Positions 37,045 through 45,418 of a DNA stretch of 64,000 bases are shown in pieces (the stretch's first letter is position 1; every line of letters begins with the position of its first letter). The notes beneath the pieces are model-generated. The model was not told where the DNA came from and did no database searches. It saw only the letters and a list, made by a program, of their open reading frames with translations. The translations under genes were made by a program, and so were the position numbers. The stretch spans positions 62,001 through 126,000 of the forward strand of contig JAEWYT010000023.1 of NCBI GenBank assembly GCA_023458595.1. The letters are read 5' to 3'. The DNA is from Pseudomonadota bacterium (GTDB lineage: Bacteria; Pseudomonadota; Alphaproteobacteria; Rhizobiales; Tepidamorphaceae).

Positions 37045-38043
37045 TCAGTCTTCCTCGCGGAACGGCCGTGCCAGCAGCGCCTCGATCGCCCGGTCGACGC
37101 TCGCGCGGCCGGCGACGACGGCGGCGACCGCCGTGCAGATCGGCATCTCGACATTGAGCCTCGCCGCCCGGTCGACCACCGCCGGCGCGGTCCACACGCC
37201 TTCCGTCACCGCCTTGCGGCCGTCGAGGATGGTGGCGACCGCGTCTCCGCGGCCGAGCGAAATGCCGAACGAATAGTTGCGCGACTGCGCGCTGGTCGCC
37301 GTCAGCACGAGGTCGCCGAGACCCGACAGGCCGGACAGGGTCTCCGGCTTCGCCCCCAGCGCCCGGCCGAATCGGGTGAGCTCGGCGAAGCCGCGTGCCA
37401 CCAGCGCCGCGTGGGCGCTCGCCCCGAGCGCCTTGCCGTTGACGACGCCGCAGGCGATCGCCAGCACGTTCTTGACCGAGCCGCCGACCTGCACGCCGAT
37501 CAGGTCGCCCGACCGGTATGGCCGGAACGCGGCGTAACCGAGCGCGTCCACCAGTGCCGCGCCGGTTTCCCCGTCCGCGCAGGCGAGCGTTACCGCGGTC
37601 GGCAGGCCGTGCGCCACGTCGTCGGCGAAGCTCGGGCCGGAGAGAACGGCGGGCACCGCCTGGGGCAGCGTCTCGGCGAGCACGTCCGACATGAAGGCCT
37701 CCGTGCCCCGCTCGATGCCCTTTGCCGCGATGACGACGGGGCGGCCGGCCGGCAGGAGCCGAGCCATCTCCTGCGCGACCGCGCGCACCGCCTGGGCGGG
37801 CACGGCGAGGATCGTCGCGTCGGCGGCGCAGGCCTCCTCGAGCGCGCGCGTCGCGACGATCTTCTCGTCGAGCGCGATGCCCGGCAGACGCAGCCGGTTC
37901 TCGTGATGCCGGTTGATGTCGTCGACCGTCCTGGCGTCGCGCGCCCAGATGCTGACCGCCCGGCCCGCGCGCGCGGCAACGCTCGCGAGCGCCGTGCCCC
38001 AGGCGCCCGCGCCCACGACCCCGACCGACCGGATCTCACTCAT
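37045..38043 (-). CDS. gpsA: Glycerol-3-phosphate dehydrogenase [NAD(P)+]
   Basis: 332 residues. It reduces dihydroxyacetone phosphate to sn-glycerol 3-phosphate for phospholipid synthesis. The NAD motif GVVGAGAWGTALASVAA is at the N-terminus, and IAAKGIE, AVLSGPSFADDVAHGLPTAV, QVGGSVKNVLAIACG (catalytic Lys) and TLSGLSGLGDLVLTATSAQSRNY are the family blocks. The start overlaps the tsaD stop (ATGA at 38040-38043), so the two are translationally coupled in the common alphaproteobacterial tsaD-gpsA order. Confidence 0.97.
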   Translation of the reverse strand: MSEIRSVGVVGAGAWGTALASVAARAGRAVSIWARDARTVDDINRHHENRLRLPGIALDEKIVATRALEEACAADATILAVPAQAVRAVAQEMARLLPAGRPVVIAAKGIERGTEAFMSDVLAETLPQAVPAVLSGPSFADDVAHGLPTAVTLACADGETGAALVDALGYAAFRPYRSGDLIGVQVGGSVKNVLAIACGVVNGKALGASAHAALVARGFAELTRFGRALGAKPETLSGLSGLGDLVLTATSAQSRNYSFGISLGRGDAVATILDGRKAVTEGVWTAPAVVDRAARLNVEMPICTAVAAVVAGRASVDRAIEALLARPFREED

Positions 38044-39095
38044 GCCGCCTTCACCTCCTCGAGGCTCCAGCGCGCCCGCGCCGGCGCGTCGAGCGTGTCG
38101 GTCATCCCGAGTGCGAGGCGTTCGCAGCCCGCCCAGGCGACCATCGCGGCGTTGTCGCCGCACAGCCTGAGCGGCGGCGCGACGAGCCGGGCCCCGTGCC
38201 CGCCGGCAAGCGCCTCGAGCCGGCCGCGGACCGCCTGGTTCGCCGCGACGCCCCCGGCGACCACCAGGACCGGTGCGGCGCCGGTCTCCGCCTCGAAGCG
38301 GCGGAGGGCGTTCTCGGTGCGGTCGGCGAGGCTGTCGACGACCGCGGCCTGGAAAGAGGCGCACAGGTCGGCGACGTCCCGGGCGGACAGGGGCGCGATG
38401 CGCTGCGCCTCGATCCTGACGGCGGTCTTCAGACCCGAAAAGGAAAAGTCGCAGCCCTCGCGGCCCGCCATCGGCCGGGGAAAGGCGAAGCGCCGCGGAT
38501 CGCCTCTTGCCGCGTGATCCTCGACGGCCGGCCCGCCCGGCCAGCCGAGACCCAGCATCTTGGCGACCTTGTCGAACGCCTCCCCGACCGCGTCGTCGAC
38601 CGTCGTTCCCCAGCGGGAATAGGCGCCGACGCCGGAAACCGCCACGATCTGGGTGTGCCCGCCGGTGACGAGCAGCAGGAGATAGGGAAAGTCGAGCCCG
38701 TCGGTGAGCCGTGCGGTCAGCGCGTGGGCCTCCAGATGGTTGACCGCCACGAAGGACTTGCCGGTCGCCGCCGCGATCGCCTTGCCGGTCATCAGGCCCA
38801 CCAGCAGGCCGCCGATCAGCCCCGGCCCGGCGGTCGCGGCGATGCCGTCGAGATCGGCGAAGCCGCAGCCCGCCTCCTTGAGCGCCCGTTCGATCAGCCC
38901 GTCGAGGGTCTCGACATGGGCGCGCGCGGCGATTTCCGGCACGACCCCGCCATAGGCGGCGTGCTCGGCGAGCTGGCTCAGGACGACGTTCGACAGTATG
39001 CGCCCCGAAAAGCCGGCTTTCCCGCCGCCTCCCTGCCGGGAGACCACGGCGGCAGCCGTCTCGTCGCAGCTCGTCTCGATGCCGAGGACACGCAT
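38040..39095 (-). CDS. tsaD: tRNA N6-adenosine threonylcarbamoyltransferase
   Basis: 351 residues. It transfers the threonylcarbamoyl group to A37 of tRNAs reading ANN codons, together with TsaB and TsaE. The motifs are RVLGIETSCDETAAAVV at the start, AATAGPGLIGGLLVG, the metal-site HLEAH (VNHLEAHALTA), the sugar-binding LLVTGGHTQI and LVVAGGVAANQAVR, and LCGDNAAMVAWAG near the end. The ATG at 39095 gives the standard N-terminus. Its divergent partner hemC starts 90 bp away, so the gap 39096-39185 must contain two promoters. Confidence 0.97.
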   Translation of the reverse strand: MRVLGIETSCDETAAAVVSRQGGGGKAGFSGRILSNVVLSQLAEHAAYGGVVPEIAARAHVETLDGLIERALKEAGCGFADLDGIAATAGPGLIGGLLVGLMTGKAIAAATGKSFVAVNHLEAHALTARLTDGLDFPYLLLLVTGGHTQIVAVSGVGAYSRWGTTVDDAVGEAFDKVAKMLGLGWPGGPAVEDHAARGDPRRFAFPRPMAGREGCDFSFSGLKTAVRIEAQRIAPLSARDVADLCASFQAAVVDSLADRTENALRRFEAETGAAPVLVVAGGVAANQAVRGRLEALAGGHGARLVAPPLRLCGDNAAMVAWAGCERLALGMTDTLDAPARARWSLEEVKAA

Positions 39096-39185
39096 CCCGA
39101 ATTCCGTCCGATTGGCGGTTTTCAAACTTCCACGCCCGTCTCTATAGTCGGCGCCGACCCTGACTGTCACCCGGAAGAACCAGAC

Positions 39186-40124
39186 TTGTCCGACACCCCT
39201 ATCCGCATCGCCACGCGCGGCAGCCCGCTCGCGCTCGCCCAGGCGAACGAGGTCGCCGCCCGGCTGCGCGCGGCCCACGGCCTGCCCGAGCACATGACCG
39301 AGGTCGCCGTGTTCCATACGACCGGCGACCGGATCCAGGATCGCGCGCTGTCGGAAGCCGGCGGCAAGGGACTGTTCACCAAGGAGATCGAGGACGCGCT
39401 CCTCGACGGCCGCGCCGACGTGGCGGTGCATTCGGCCAAGGACATGCCGACGGTGCTGCCCGACGGGCTGGTGCTGGCCGCCTTCCTCGAGCGCGAGGAC
39501 GTGCGCGACGCGTTCCTGAGCCGCATCGCCCGCTCCTTCCGGGAGCTCCCCGATTGGGCGATCGTCGGTACGGCGTCGCTGCGCCGCCAGGCGCTGGTGC
39601 GGCGCATCCGGCCGGACCTGAAGGTCGTCACCCTGCGCGGCAACGTGCAGACCCGGGTGCGCAAGCTGGAAGCCGGCCAGGTGCATGCGACGCTGCTCGC
39701 GCTCGCCGGCCTGAAGCGCCTCGGCGCGGCGGACGAGGCGACCGCGATCCTCCCGATCGAGGATTTTCCGCCGGCGCTCGGCCAGGGCGCCATCGCGGTG
39801 GAGACGCGCGCCGGCGACGACCGCGTCAACGCCCTCGTCGCCGCCATCGACCATGCCCCGACGGCGGCGGCGCTCGCCTGCGAGCGCGCCTTCCTGACCG
39901 TCCTCGACGGCTCCTGCCGCACGCCGATCGCCGGACACGCGCGGATCGAGAACGGCAGATTGCGCTTCCGCGGCCTGGTTCTCAGCCCCGACGGCGCCCG
40001 GGAGTTCGAGGCCGCCGGTGAGGGCGCGCCGAAGGACGCCGTCGAGATCGGCCGCGCCGCCGGCGAGGAGATCGTGGCGCGCGCCGGGGCCGACTTCCTG
40101 GCCGCGCTCAGGGCGGTGTCGTGA
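39186..40124 (+). CDS. hemC: Porphobilinogen deaminase (hydroxymethylbilane synthase)
   Basis: 312 residues from a TTG at 39186 (CCGGAAGAAC upstream), giving (M)SDTPIRIATRGSPLALAQANEVAARL. It polymerises four porphobilinogens to hydroxymethylbilane in heme synthesis. Markers are DRIQDRALSEAGGKGLFTKEIE, HSAKDMPT, TASLRRQA, RGNVQTRVRKLEAG and the dipyrromethane-cofactor Cys in LDGSCRTPIAGHA. The stop overlaps the GTG start of hemD (GTGA), so the next pathway enzyme is made in coupled fashion. Confidence 0.97.
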   Translation: MSDTPIRIATRGSPLALAQANEVAARLRAAHGLPEHMTEVAVFHTTGDRIQDRALSEAGGKGLFTKEIEDALLDGRADVAVHSAKDMPTVLPDGLVLAAFLEREDVRDAFLSRIARSFRELPDWAIVGTASLRRQALVRRIRPDLKVVTLRGNVQTRVRKLEAGQVHATLLALAGLKRLGAADEATAILPIEDFPPALGQGAIAVETRAGDDRVNALVAAIDHAPTAAALACERAFLTVLDGSCRTPIAGHARIENGRLRFRGLVLSPDGAREFEAAGEGAPKDAVEIGRAAGEEIVARAGADFLAALRAVS

Positions 40125-40855
40125 CCGTCCTGGTCACGCGGCCGGCCGGGGACAGCGAGGAGACGATCGCGCGGCTCGCCGCGCGCGGCATCGAGGCGAT
40201 CGCCGCGCCGGTCATCGCGATAAGGGCGCTCACCGATGCCGTCCTGCCGCGGCGTTGCCGGGCTCTCGCCGTCACCAGCCGCAACGCGATCCGCGCGATC
40301 GCCGGGCGGCCGGAGCTGCAGGACCTGCTCGACGTTCCCGTCTACGCGGTCGGCGACCGGACGGCCGAGACCGCGCGGCAGGCCGGCTTCACGGACGTCC
40401 GGTCGGCGGCGGGCGACGTCGACGACCTCACCGCTCTGCTGCGCCGGGATATCCGCCCGGGAGACGGCCTGCTCGTGCATCTGAGCGGCCGCGAGGTGGC
40501 GGGCGATCTCGCCGGCGCGCTCGAGTCGGCCGGATATGCGGCCGAGCGGCGGATCGTGTACGAGACGGTCGCCGCCGACGCGCTTGCCGCCGAGACCGTC
40601 GACGCGCTCCGGCGGAACGCCGTCGCCGCCGTGCTGTTCTACTCCCCGAGAAGCGCCGAGACCTTCGGCGCCCTGGCGCGACGGGCCGGCATCGACGGAT
40701 GCCTGAAGGAAACGGCGGCGATCGCGATATCGCCGAAAGCTGCAGCCAAAGTGCGCGAATTGGGCTTCGGCCATATTTTCACCGCCGATCGGCCCGACGA
40801 ATCGGCGCTGTTCGAGGCGCTTGAGCGTTTCGTAAAGGGTGGCTCCGATATGTGA
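40121..40855 (+). CDS. hemD: Uroporphyrinogen-III synthase
   Basis: 244 residues, GTG start overlapping the hemC stop. The protein is poorly conserved, as is normal for HemD, but it shows TVLVTRPAGDSEETIARLAARG at the start, ALAVTSRNAIRAIAG, VYAVGDRTAETARQAGFTDV, and the late VLFYSPRSAETFGALARRAG and AIAISPKAAAKVRELGF, all at the positions expected for the two-lobed fold. It closes hydroxymethylbilane into uroporphyrinogen III. The mitofilin-domain gene follows after 90 bp. Confidence 0.93.
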   Translation: MTVLVTRPAGDSEETIARLAARGIEAIAAPVIAIRALTDAVLPRRCRALAVTSRNAIRAIAGRPELQDLLDVPVYAVGDRTAETARQAGFTDVRSAAGDVDDLTALLRRDIRPGDGLLVHLSGREVAGDLAGALESAGYAAERRIVYETVAADALAAETVDALRRNAVAAVLFYSPRSAETFGALARRAGIDGCLKETAAIAISPKAAAKVRELGFGHIFTADRPDESALFEALERFVKGGSDM

Positions 40856-40945
40856 GACGCTTCGCCTCGCGACAGCGCGGCCAAAGCGTGTATAACCCGG
40901 AGGTGACCGGACGCCCGAGGCGGCGCGCGAGGACGGGACCGGACA

Positions 40946-42655
40946 ATGAGCAACGGCGACGACGACGACAAGAAGACCGGGCAGGACCTGACGGGCGACC
41001 GCCAGGGACGCCGCCGCAACGCCATTCGGCCGACGGTGATCGAGGGCGAGGCCCGGGAGATCGCCGGGACCGCCTCCGAAGCCGCCGAAACGACGCCCGG
41101 GACCCCGCCCGTCGAGGCGGCCGGCGAAGCGGACGCCGATACGCCCGAAACGGAAACGCCCGAAACAGAAACATCCGTTGAAGAGACGTCCCCGGAGTCC
41201 GAAGACGGGCGGAGCGGCGAGGATGCCGCCTCCGACCTCGAGCCAGAGGAGGCGGCCGCAGGGGAGACGACCGCAGGAGAGACCGAAGGCGAGACCGCGG
41301 AGGAAACCGCGCCCGCCCGCGCCGAGCCCGTTCACCTCCCCACCGCCCGCCGCGCCAGCGTCATCGCCGCCGGCATCGTCGGCGCGGTACTTGCGCTCGG
41401 CACCTATCTGGCGCTCGACTACGCCCGCATCCTGCCGCGCGGCGGCGCCACCAACGCCGAGCTGACGACCATGATCCAGGACATGGACCGTCGCATCGCC
41501 GACGTCGAGACGGCGGTTGCCCGCGCCGCCAAGCGCGACAATTCCAAGGCGATCACCGGCAGGGTCAACAGCCTAGAGCGTTCCGTCAAGGAGCTCGGCG
41601 CCGAACCGGGCAATTCGCTGGTCAAGCGAATGGCCGATGCCGAGGCGAAGCTCGAGTCTATGTCGCAGACCGTCGCCGAAGCGCCGGCCGCCAAGGATCT
41701 CGACGAGCGCCTGACCTATGTCGAGGACAAGCTCGCCGAAGCCGGCACCGGCGCGGCCGCGCTCGGCGCGGAGGCGGAAAGCCGTCTCGCCGGCATCGAG
41801 AAGCGCCTCGGCGCGGTGGAGGCCCGCCCGGCGGTCGTCGCCGCCGACGGCCAGCCGATCGACGACGCGGCCGCGACGGCGCTGTCGCAGCGCCTGGCCG
41901 CCCTCGACGCGCAGATGAAGCAGACAACCGAGACGGTTGCGGCCTTGAGCAAGGACGCCTCCGCGGCGAACGCCGACCGGATGAAGGAGATCGACGCGAC
42001 GCTCGCCGCGATGCGCACCGAGCTCGACAGGCTGGGCGGCACGGTCGACGGCATCACCGGCGACGTCGACGCGAAGCTCGCCGAAATCGAGAAGACCGTC
42101 GAGGAAAGCGGCGGCGGCGAGGCGAGGCGTATGGCCCGCACCACGGCCGGCGCGCTCGCCGTCGGCGCGCTCGAGCGGGCCGCCGGCAGCGGCAGGCCCT
42201 ATGCGGCCGAGCTCGACGTGCTGCGCCCGCTGGTCGACGACAAGACCGACCTTGCGGTGCTCGACGCCCATGCGGCGACCGGCGTCGCCGATCTCGCCGC
42301 GCTGCAGGCGGAATTCCCCGCGGCCGCCAATGCGGTCCTGACCGCCGGCACGCCGGGCGAGACCGGCATCGTCGGTTCGCTGGTGGAAAGCGCCCGTTCG
42401 CTGGTGCGCGTGCGGCCGACCGGACGCGTCGAGGGCACCGGCCGCGGCGCGATCGTCGCCCGCATCGAGGCGGCGCTGAAGGCGGGCGACCTGAAGGCTG
42501 CGGAGAGCGAATGGGAGAGCCTCGACGATGCGGCCAAGGTCGCGTCGCAGAGCTGGGCGGACAAACTGAAGGCCCGCGTCGCCGTCGACGGCGCGCTGGC
42601 CGGTCTTTCCGCGGCGCTGACCGCGTCGCTCTCCGGCGCGACGGCGAACGACTGA
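40946..42655 (+). CDS. Mitofilin (Mic60)-domain inner membrane protein
   Basis: 569 residues. The cytoplasmic N-terminus (about 1-125) is very acidic and rich in Glu, Thr, Ala and Pro, with a 15-bp tandem repeat around 41149-41178 (CPETE-type residues). One membrane helix follows near 133-155 (ASVIAAGIVGAVLALGTYLAL), then a long coiled coil through about 400, and a C-terminal helical mitofilin domain (about 420-560, ALEAAGSGRPYAAELDVLRPL...IVARIEAALKAGDLKAAESEWESL). Position between hemD and hemY is the hallmark of alphaproteobacterial Mic60, the homologue of the mitochondrial cristae-junction protein that shapes intracytoplasmic membranes. Low sequence conservation is normal for it. Confidence 0.88.
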   Translation: MSNGDDDDKKTGQDLTGDRQGRRRNAIRPTVIEGEAREIAGTASEAAETTPGTPPVEAAGEADADTPETETPETETSVEETSPESEDGRSGEDAASDLEPEEAAAGETTAGETEGETAEETAPARAEPVHLPTARRASVIAAGIVGAVLALGTYLALDYARILPRGGATNAELTTMIQDMDRRIADVETAVARAAKRDNSKAITGRVNSLERSVKELGAEPGNSLVKRMADAEAKLESMSQTVAEAPAAKDLDERLTYVEDKLAEAGTGAAALGAEAESRLAGIEKRLGAVEARPAVVAADGQPIDDAAATALSQRLAALDAQMKQTTETVAALSKDASAANADRMKEIDATLAAMRTELDRLGGTVDGITGDVDAKLAEIEKTVEESGGGEARRMARTTAGALAVGALERAAGSGRPYAAELDVLRPLVDDKTDLAVLDAHAATGVADLAALQAEFPAAANAVLTAGTPGETGIVGSLVESARSLVRVRPTGRVEGTGRGAIVARIEAALKAGDLKAAESEWESLDDAAKVASQSWADKLKARVAVDGALAGLSAALTASLSGATAND

Positions 42656-42679
42656 TCGGATGACCGAGGCAGGGGCGCG

Positions 42680-44437
42680 ATGATCCGGGTAGCTCTCTAT
42701 ATCCTCCTCGTCGGCGCGATCGCGTTCTGGGCCGCATGGCTCGCCGACCGCCCCGGCGACCTCGTGCTCGACTGGCAGGGCTGGCACGTCGAGACGAGCG
42801 TCATGGTCGCCGCCGTCGGCATCGTCGCGATCGTCGTCGTCCTGATGGTCGCATGGACGCTGGTTCGCTGGATCCTGCACGGCCCGTCCGCGATCGGCGG
42901 CTTCTTCAGGGAACGCAGGCAGACCCGCGGCTACAAGGCGCTGTCGCGCGGCATGGTCGCCGCCGGCGCCGGCGACGCCCGTCTCGCCCGCCACGCGGCG
43001 CGGGAGGCCCACAAGCTCCTTAGCGACGAGCCGCTGACCTTGCTGCTCGACGCCCAGGCCGCCCAGCTTTCCGGCGACCGCAAGGGCGCCGCCGCCGCCT
43101 TCGAATCGATGGCCGAGCGGCCCGACACCGAGCTCCTCGGCCTGCGCGGCCTCTATATCGAGGCGCAGCGCTCCGGCGACGAGGCGACCGCGCGCGCCTG
43201 CGTCGAGCGCGCCGCCGCCCGCGCCCCGGGCCTCGCCTGGGCCGCCGGCGCCCTGCTCGAGACCCAGACCCGCGAGGGCGACTGGCAGGCCGCGCTCGGC
43301 ACGGTCGAGCGCAACGCCGAGCACCGGCTGATCGACAAGCAGGCGGCCAAGCGCCTGCGCGCCGTGCTGCTCACCGCGCAGGCGCTGGAACGCGAGGACA
43401 AGGAACCGGAGCGCGCGCTCGCGCTGGCGCTCGAGGCCCACAAGCTCGCCCCCGAGCTGGTGCCCGCCGCCGTCGTCGCCGCCCGCCAGTCCTCGGCGGC
43501 CGGCAACACCCGCCAGGCGACCCGGATCGTGGAGAAGACCTGGCGGCTGTCGCCGCATCCCGATCTCGCCGAGATCTACGCCCACGCCCGGCCCGGCGAT
43601 TCCGCCCGTGACCGGCTGAAGCGCGCCAGGCAACTCCTCGACAAGATGCCGAACAACGTCGAGGGCCGCATCGGCGTCGCCACCGCCGCGATCGATGCGC
43701 GCGACTGGGCCGAGGCGCGCGCGGCGATCGAGCCGCTCGCCGCCTCCAGGCCGACCCAGCGCGTCTGCCTGCTGATGGCCGACATCGCCGAGGGCGAGAC
43801 GGGCGACGCCGGCAAGGTGCGCGAATGGCTCGCCCGCGCCGTCCGCGCCCCGCGCGATCCCGCCTGGACCGCCGACGGCTACGTTTCGGAGACCTGGGCG
43901 CCGGTCTCGCCGGTGTCCGGCCGCCTCGACGCCTTCGAGTGGAAGGTGCCCGTCGAGGCCCTGTCCGCACCCGTCGGGGAGCCCGAACCCGAGCCCGCCG
44001 CCGAACCTGCAGGCGAACCCGTCGCCGGAACCGCCCCGATGATCGAGGTGCAGCCCGCCCCGATCGAGGAGCAGGCGCCCGAGGAGAACGGGCCGATCGA
44101 GCCGGTCGACGTCACGCCCGTGGCGGAAGAGCCGACGGAACCCGAAGCCGCCGTGCCGCAGCCGGAAACGGCGGCCGCCGGCGCGGACCTCGCCGAAACG
44201 CCCGCCGCCCCCCGGGAGCCGGAGAAGAAGGCCGAGGACAGGCCTGCGCCGTCCCCCGCCCGGCCCTCCGAGGAACACGCCCCGGAGACGACGGCGGCCA
44301 CGGCGTCCGGCGACCGTTCCGCCTCCGAATCGGTCGCCGAGCGCCTGTTCGAGATGGACCGCGCCCCCGACGATCCCGGCCCGCTGCCGCCCGACGAGGA
44401 CGAGGAAGCGCCGAAGAAGCGTTTCGGGCTGTTCTGA
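42680..44437 (+). CDS. HemY N-terminal-domain protein, TPR-containing
   Basis: 585 residues. Two membrane helices at about 5-20 and 38-70 (RVALYILLVGAIAFWAAWLA, VAAVGIVAIVVVLMVAWTLVRW) begin the protein, followed by GFFRERRQTRGYKALSRGMVAAGAGD, the HemY_N signature. TPR-like helices cover about 90-400 (DKMPNNVEGRIGVATAAIDARDWAEARAAIEPL), and the last ~130 residues are a Pro/Glu/Ala-rich disordered tail ending RFGLF. Such proteins accompany Mic60 and heme genes in alphaproteobacteria; they are not the HemY protoporphyrinogen oxidase of Gram-positive bacteria. It starts 24 bp after the mic60 gene and ends the operon, 53 bp before the split tRNA gene. Confidence 0.88.
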   Translation: MIRVALYILLVGAIAFWAAWLADRPGDLVLDWQGWHVETSVMVAAVGIVAIVVVLMVAWTLVRWILHGPSAIGGFFRERRQTRGYKALSRGMVAAGAGDARLARHAAREAHKLLSDEPLTLLLDAQAAQLSGDRKGAAAAFESMAERPDTELLGLRGLYIEAQRSGDEATARACVERAAARAPGLAWAAGALLETQTREGDWQAALGTVERNAEHRLIDKQAAKRLRAVLLTAQALEREDKEPERALALALEAHKLAPELVPAAVVAARQSSAAGNTRQATRIVEKTWRLSPHPDLAEIYAHARPGDSARDRLKRARQLLDKMPNNVEGRIGVATAAIDARDWAEARAAIEPLAASRPTQRVCLLMADIAEGETGDAGKVREWLARAVRAPRDPAWTADGYVSETWAPVSPVSGRLDAFEWKVPVEALSAPVGEPEPEPAAEPAGEPVAGTAPMIEVQPAPIEEQAPEENGPIEPVDVTPVAEEPTEPEAAVPQPETAAAGADLAETPAAPREPEKKAEDRPAPSPARPSEEHAPETTAATASGDRSASESVAERLFEMDRAPDDPGPLPPDEDEEAPKKRFGLF

Positions 44438-44490
44438 CCTCGTGACGCTTGAAATATCGCGCCGGCGCGCTTATTCATGCGCCGCACGGG

Positions 44491-44529
44491 GCCGCCATAG
44501 CTCAGCTGGTAGAGCGGCGCATTCGTAAT
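44491..44529 (+). pseudogene. tRNA-Thr(CGT), 5' half, separated from its 3' half by the inserted element
   Basis: These 39 bases are the acceptor 5' strand (GCCGCCA), D arm (TAGCTCAGCTGGTAGAGC) and anticodon-arm 5' part through ATTCGTAAT. Directly after it the sequence is no longer tRNA. The matching half, with TGCG-T, T arm and TGGCGGC-ACCA, lies at 58179-58215. Joined at the core, the two give a 76-nt tRNA with seven acceptor pairs (GCCGCCA/TGGCGGC), a five-pair anticodon stem (one G-T pair), loop TTCGTAA and an intact T arm. As it stands the gene is split by 13.6 kb and cannot give a tRNA. Confidence 0.93.
44521..44529 (+). repeat. attL core ATTCGTAAT (left end of the integrated element)
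   Basis: The nine bases ATTCGTAAT, the anticodon loop with one or two flanking bases, are shared with 58170-58178 and mark the crossover region. Bases to the left match the tRNA, bases to the right (TAGCGGGTCC) do not, so this is the left junction. A third copy lies in the intact tRNA at 44657-44665. Confidence 0.85.
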
Positions 44530-44626
44530 TAGCGGGTCCGCCCGAGAATGATGTTCAAAGCCAGCGGTCTAGAGACGGCGAGAGGGAATTGATAGGGCCA
44601 TGGTAGGGTGGCCCGCTGACTGGTGG

Positions 44627-44702
44627 GCCGGTTTAGCTCAGTTGGTAGAGCACATCATTCGTAATGATGGGGTCGCGTGTTCGAGTCACGCAACCGGCAC
44701 CA
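44627..44702 (+). tRNA. tRNA-Thr (anticodon CGT), complete, carried by the element
   Basis: A 76-nt cloverleaf: acceptor GCCGGTT/AACCGGC, D arm TAGCTCAGTTGGTAGAGC, anticodon stem CATCA/TGATG with loop TTCGTAA (anticodon CGT, reads ACG), T arm GCGTG-TTCGAGT-CACGC and encoded CCA. It differs from the split host gene in the acceptor, anticodon and T stems, so it is not a duplicate of it but a separate tRNA with the same anticodon. Lying 97 bp inside the left junction and facing the same way, it probably is transcribed from the host promoter of the old gene or its own and replaces the lost function. Confidence 0.95.
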
Positions 44703-44736
44703 GACACCCCCTTGATTCTATAAACAACTTCCTCGC

Positions 44737-45381
44737 CTACCGATCTTGGATTGCATCCAGATAGATACTCCGCAAGACCTTAGTGACATCGCCTGCTCGG
44801 CAGTAGATATCACCGCTAACGAAATGTGAGAAGCCATTGTCTTCTTCATATTGGTAGCTGGCTTCGAATGTGGCGATGGCATCGTCTTCCATCGACACAC
44901 CTGCTTTTCTGAGCTTTTCGTATGCATGTACGGCAAAATTGAATATGGCCGGATTAATATCGACTACGCTACCGTACCACTTTAAAGCGCCTTCTATTCG
45001 GGGTCGATTTTCCGGGCGCCATTTTTCCTCCATCTCTATCGCCTGCAAAACCAAACTGCTGGGCGTGAGGCACATAATGAGGAGGTCGCTATAGATAGGC
45101 ATATCTTCAATGACCGGGATCGCCCTCACCTCACTGATCAACTCCTGTTCATGATGGAACAGGTTACGAAGCGCTTTCAAAGCGACAAACTCATCTACGT
45201 CAAAAAAGTTTATATCAACCGATTTTTTGAGCCGATCATTTAAGCTGTGGATTGCATTGAGTAAGACAAAGAGTGTGTCTGTGTTAGTCGCCACAGTGTG
45301 GGATTTATAGAGCCGGAAAAATCGCTCTGCTGCCCCGGCACAGTTTTTTGCCTTGGAGTTGCTGACCTCAAAATCTGTCAT
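44737..45381 (-). CDS. Hypothetical protein of the element's left cargo
   Basis: 214 residues from the ATG at 45381 (an in-frame start 17 codons earlier would overlap the divergent gene's promoter). No family is recognised. The protein looks helical, soluble and cytoplasmic: KNCAGAAERFFRLYKSHTVATNTDTLFVLLNAIHSLNDRL, then KALRNLFHHEQELISEV and EKWRPENRPRIEGALKWYGSVVDINPAIFNFAVHAYEKLRKAG. The ALRNLFHHEQE segment faintly recalls the R-x4-H motif regions of HEPN-like helical bundles, but this is weak. It is AT-richer than the host and starts only 37 bp from the divergent gene at 45419, so both may share control. Confidence 0.6.
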   Translation of the reverse strand: MTDFEVSNSKAKNCAGAAERFFRLYKSHTVATNTDTLFVLLNAIHSLNDRLKKSVDINFFDVDEFVALKALRNLFHHEQELISEVRAIPVIEDMPIYSDLLIMCLTPSSLVLQAIEMEEKWRPENRPRIEGALKWYGSVVDINPAIFNFAVHAYEKLRKAGVSMEDDAIATFEASYQYEEDNGFSHFVSGDIYCRAGDVTKVLRSIYLDAIQDR

Positions 45382-45418
45382 CGAAAACGTCCGTGTACAT
45401 AGCTTGAATGGTGCCGCA

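Noticed and set aside
41149..41178. 15-bp tandem repeat in the mitofilin gene as a sign of a repeat array
   Set aside because: Only two imperfect copies within a low-complexity acidic region that is normally variable.
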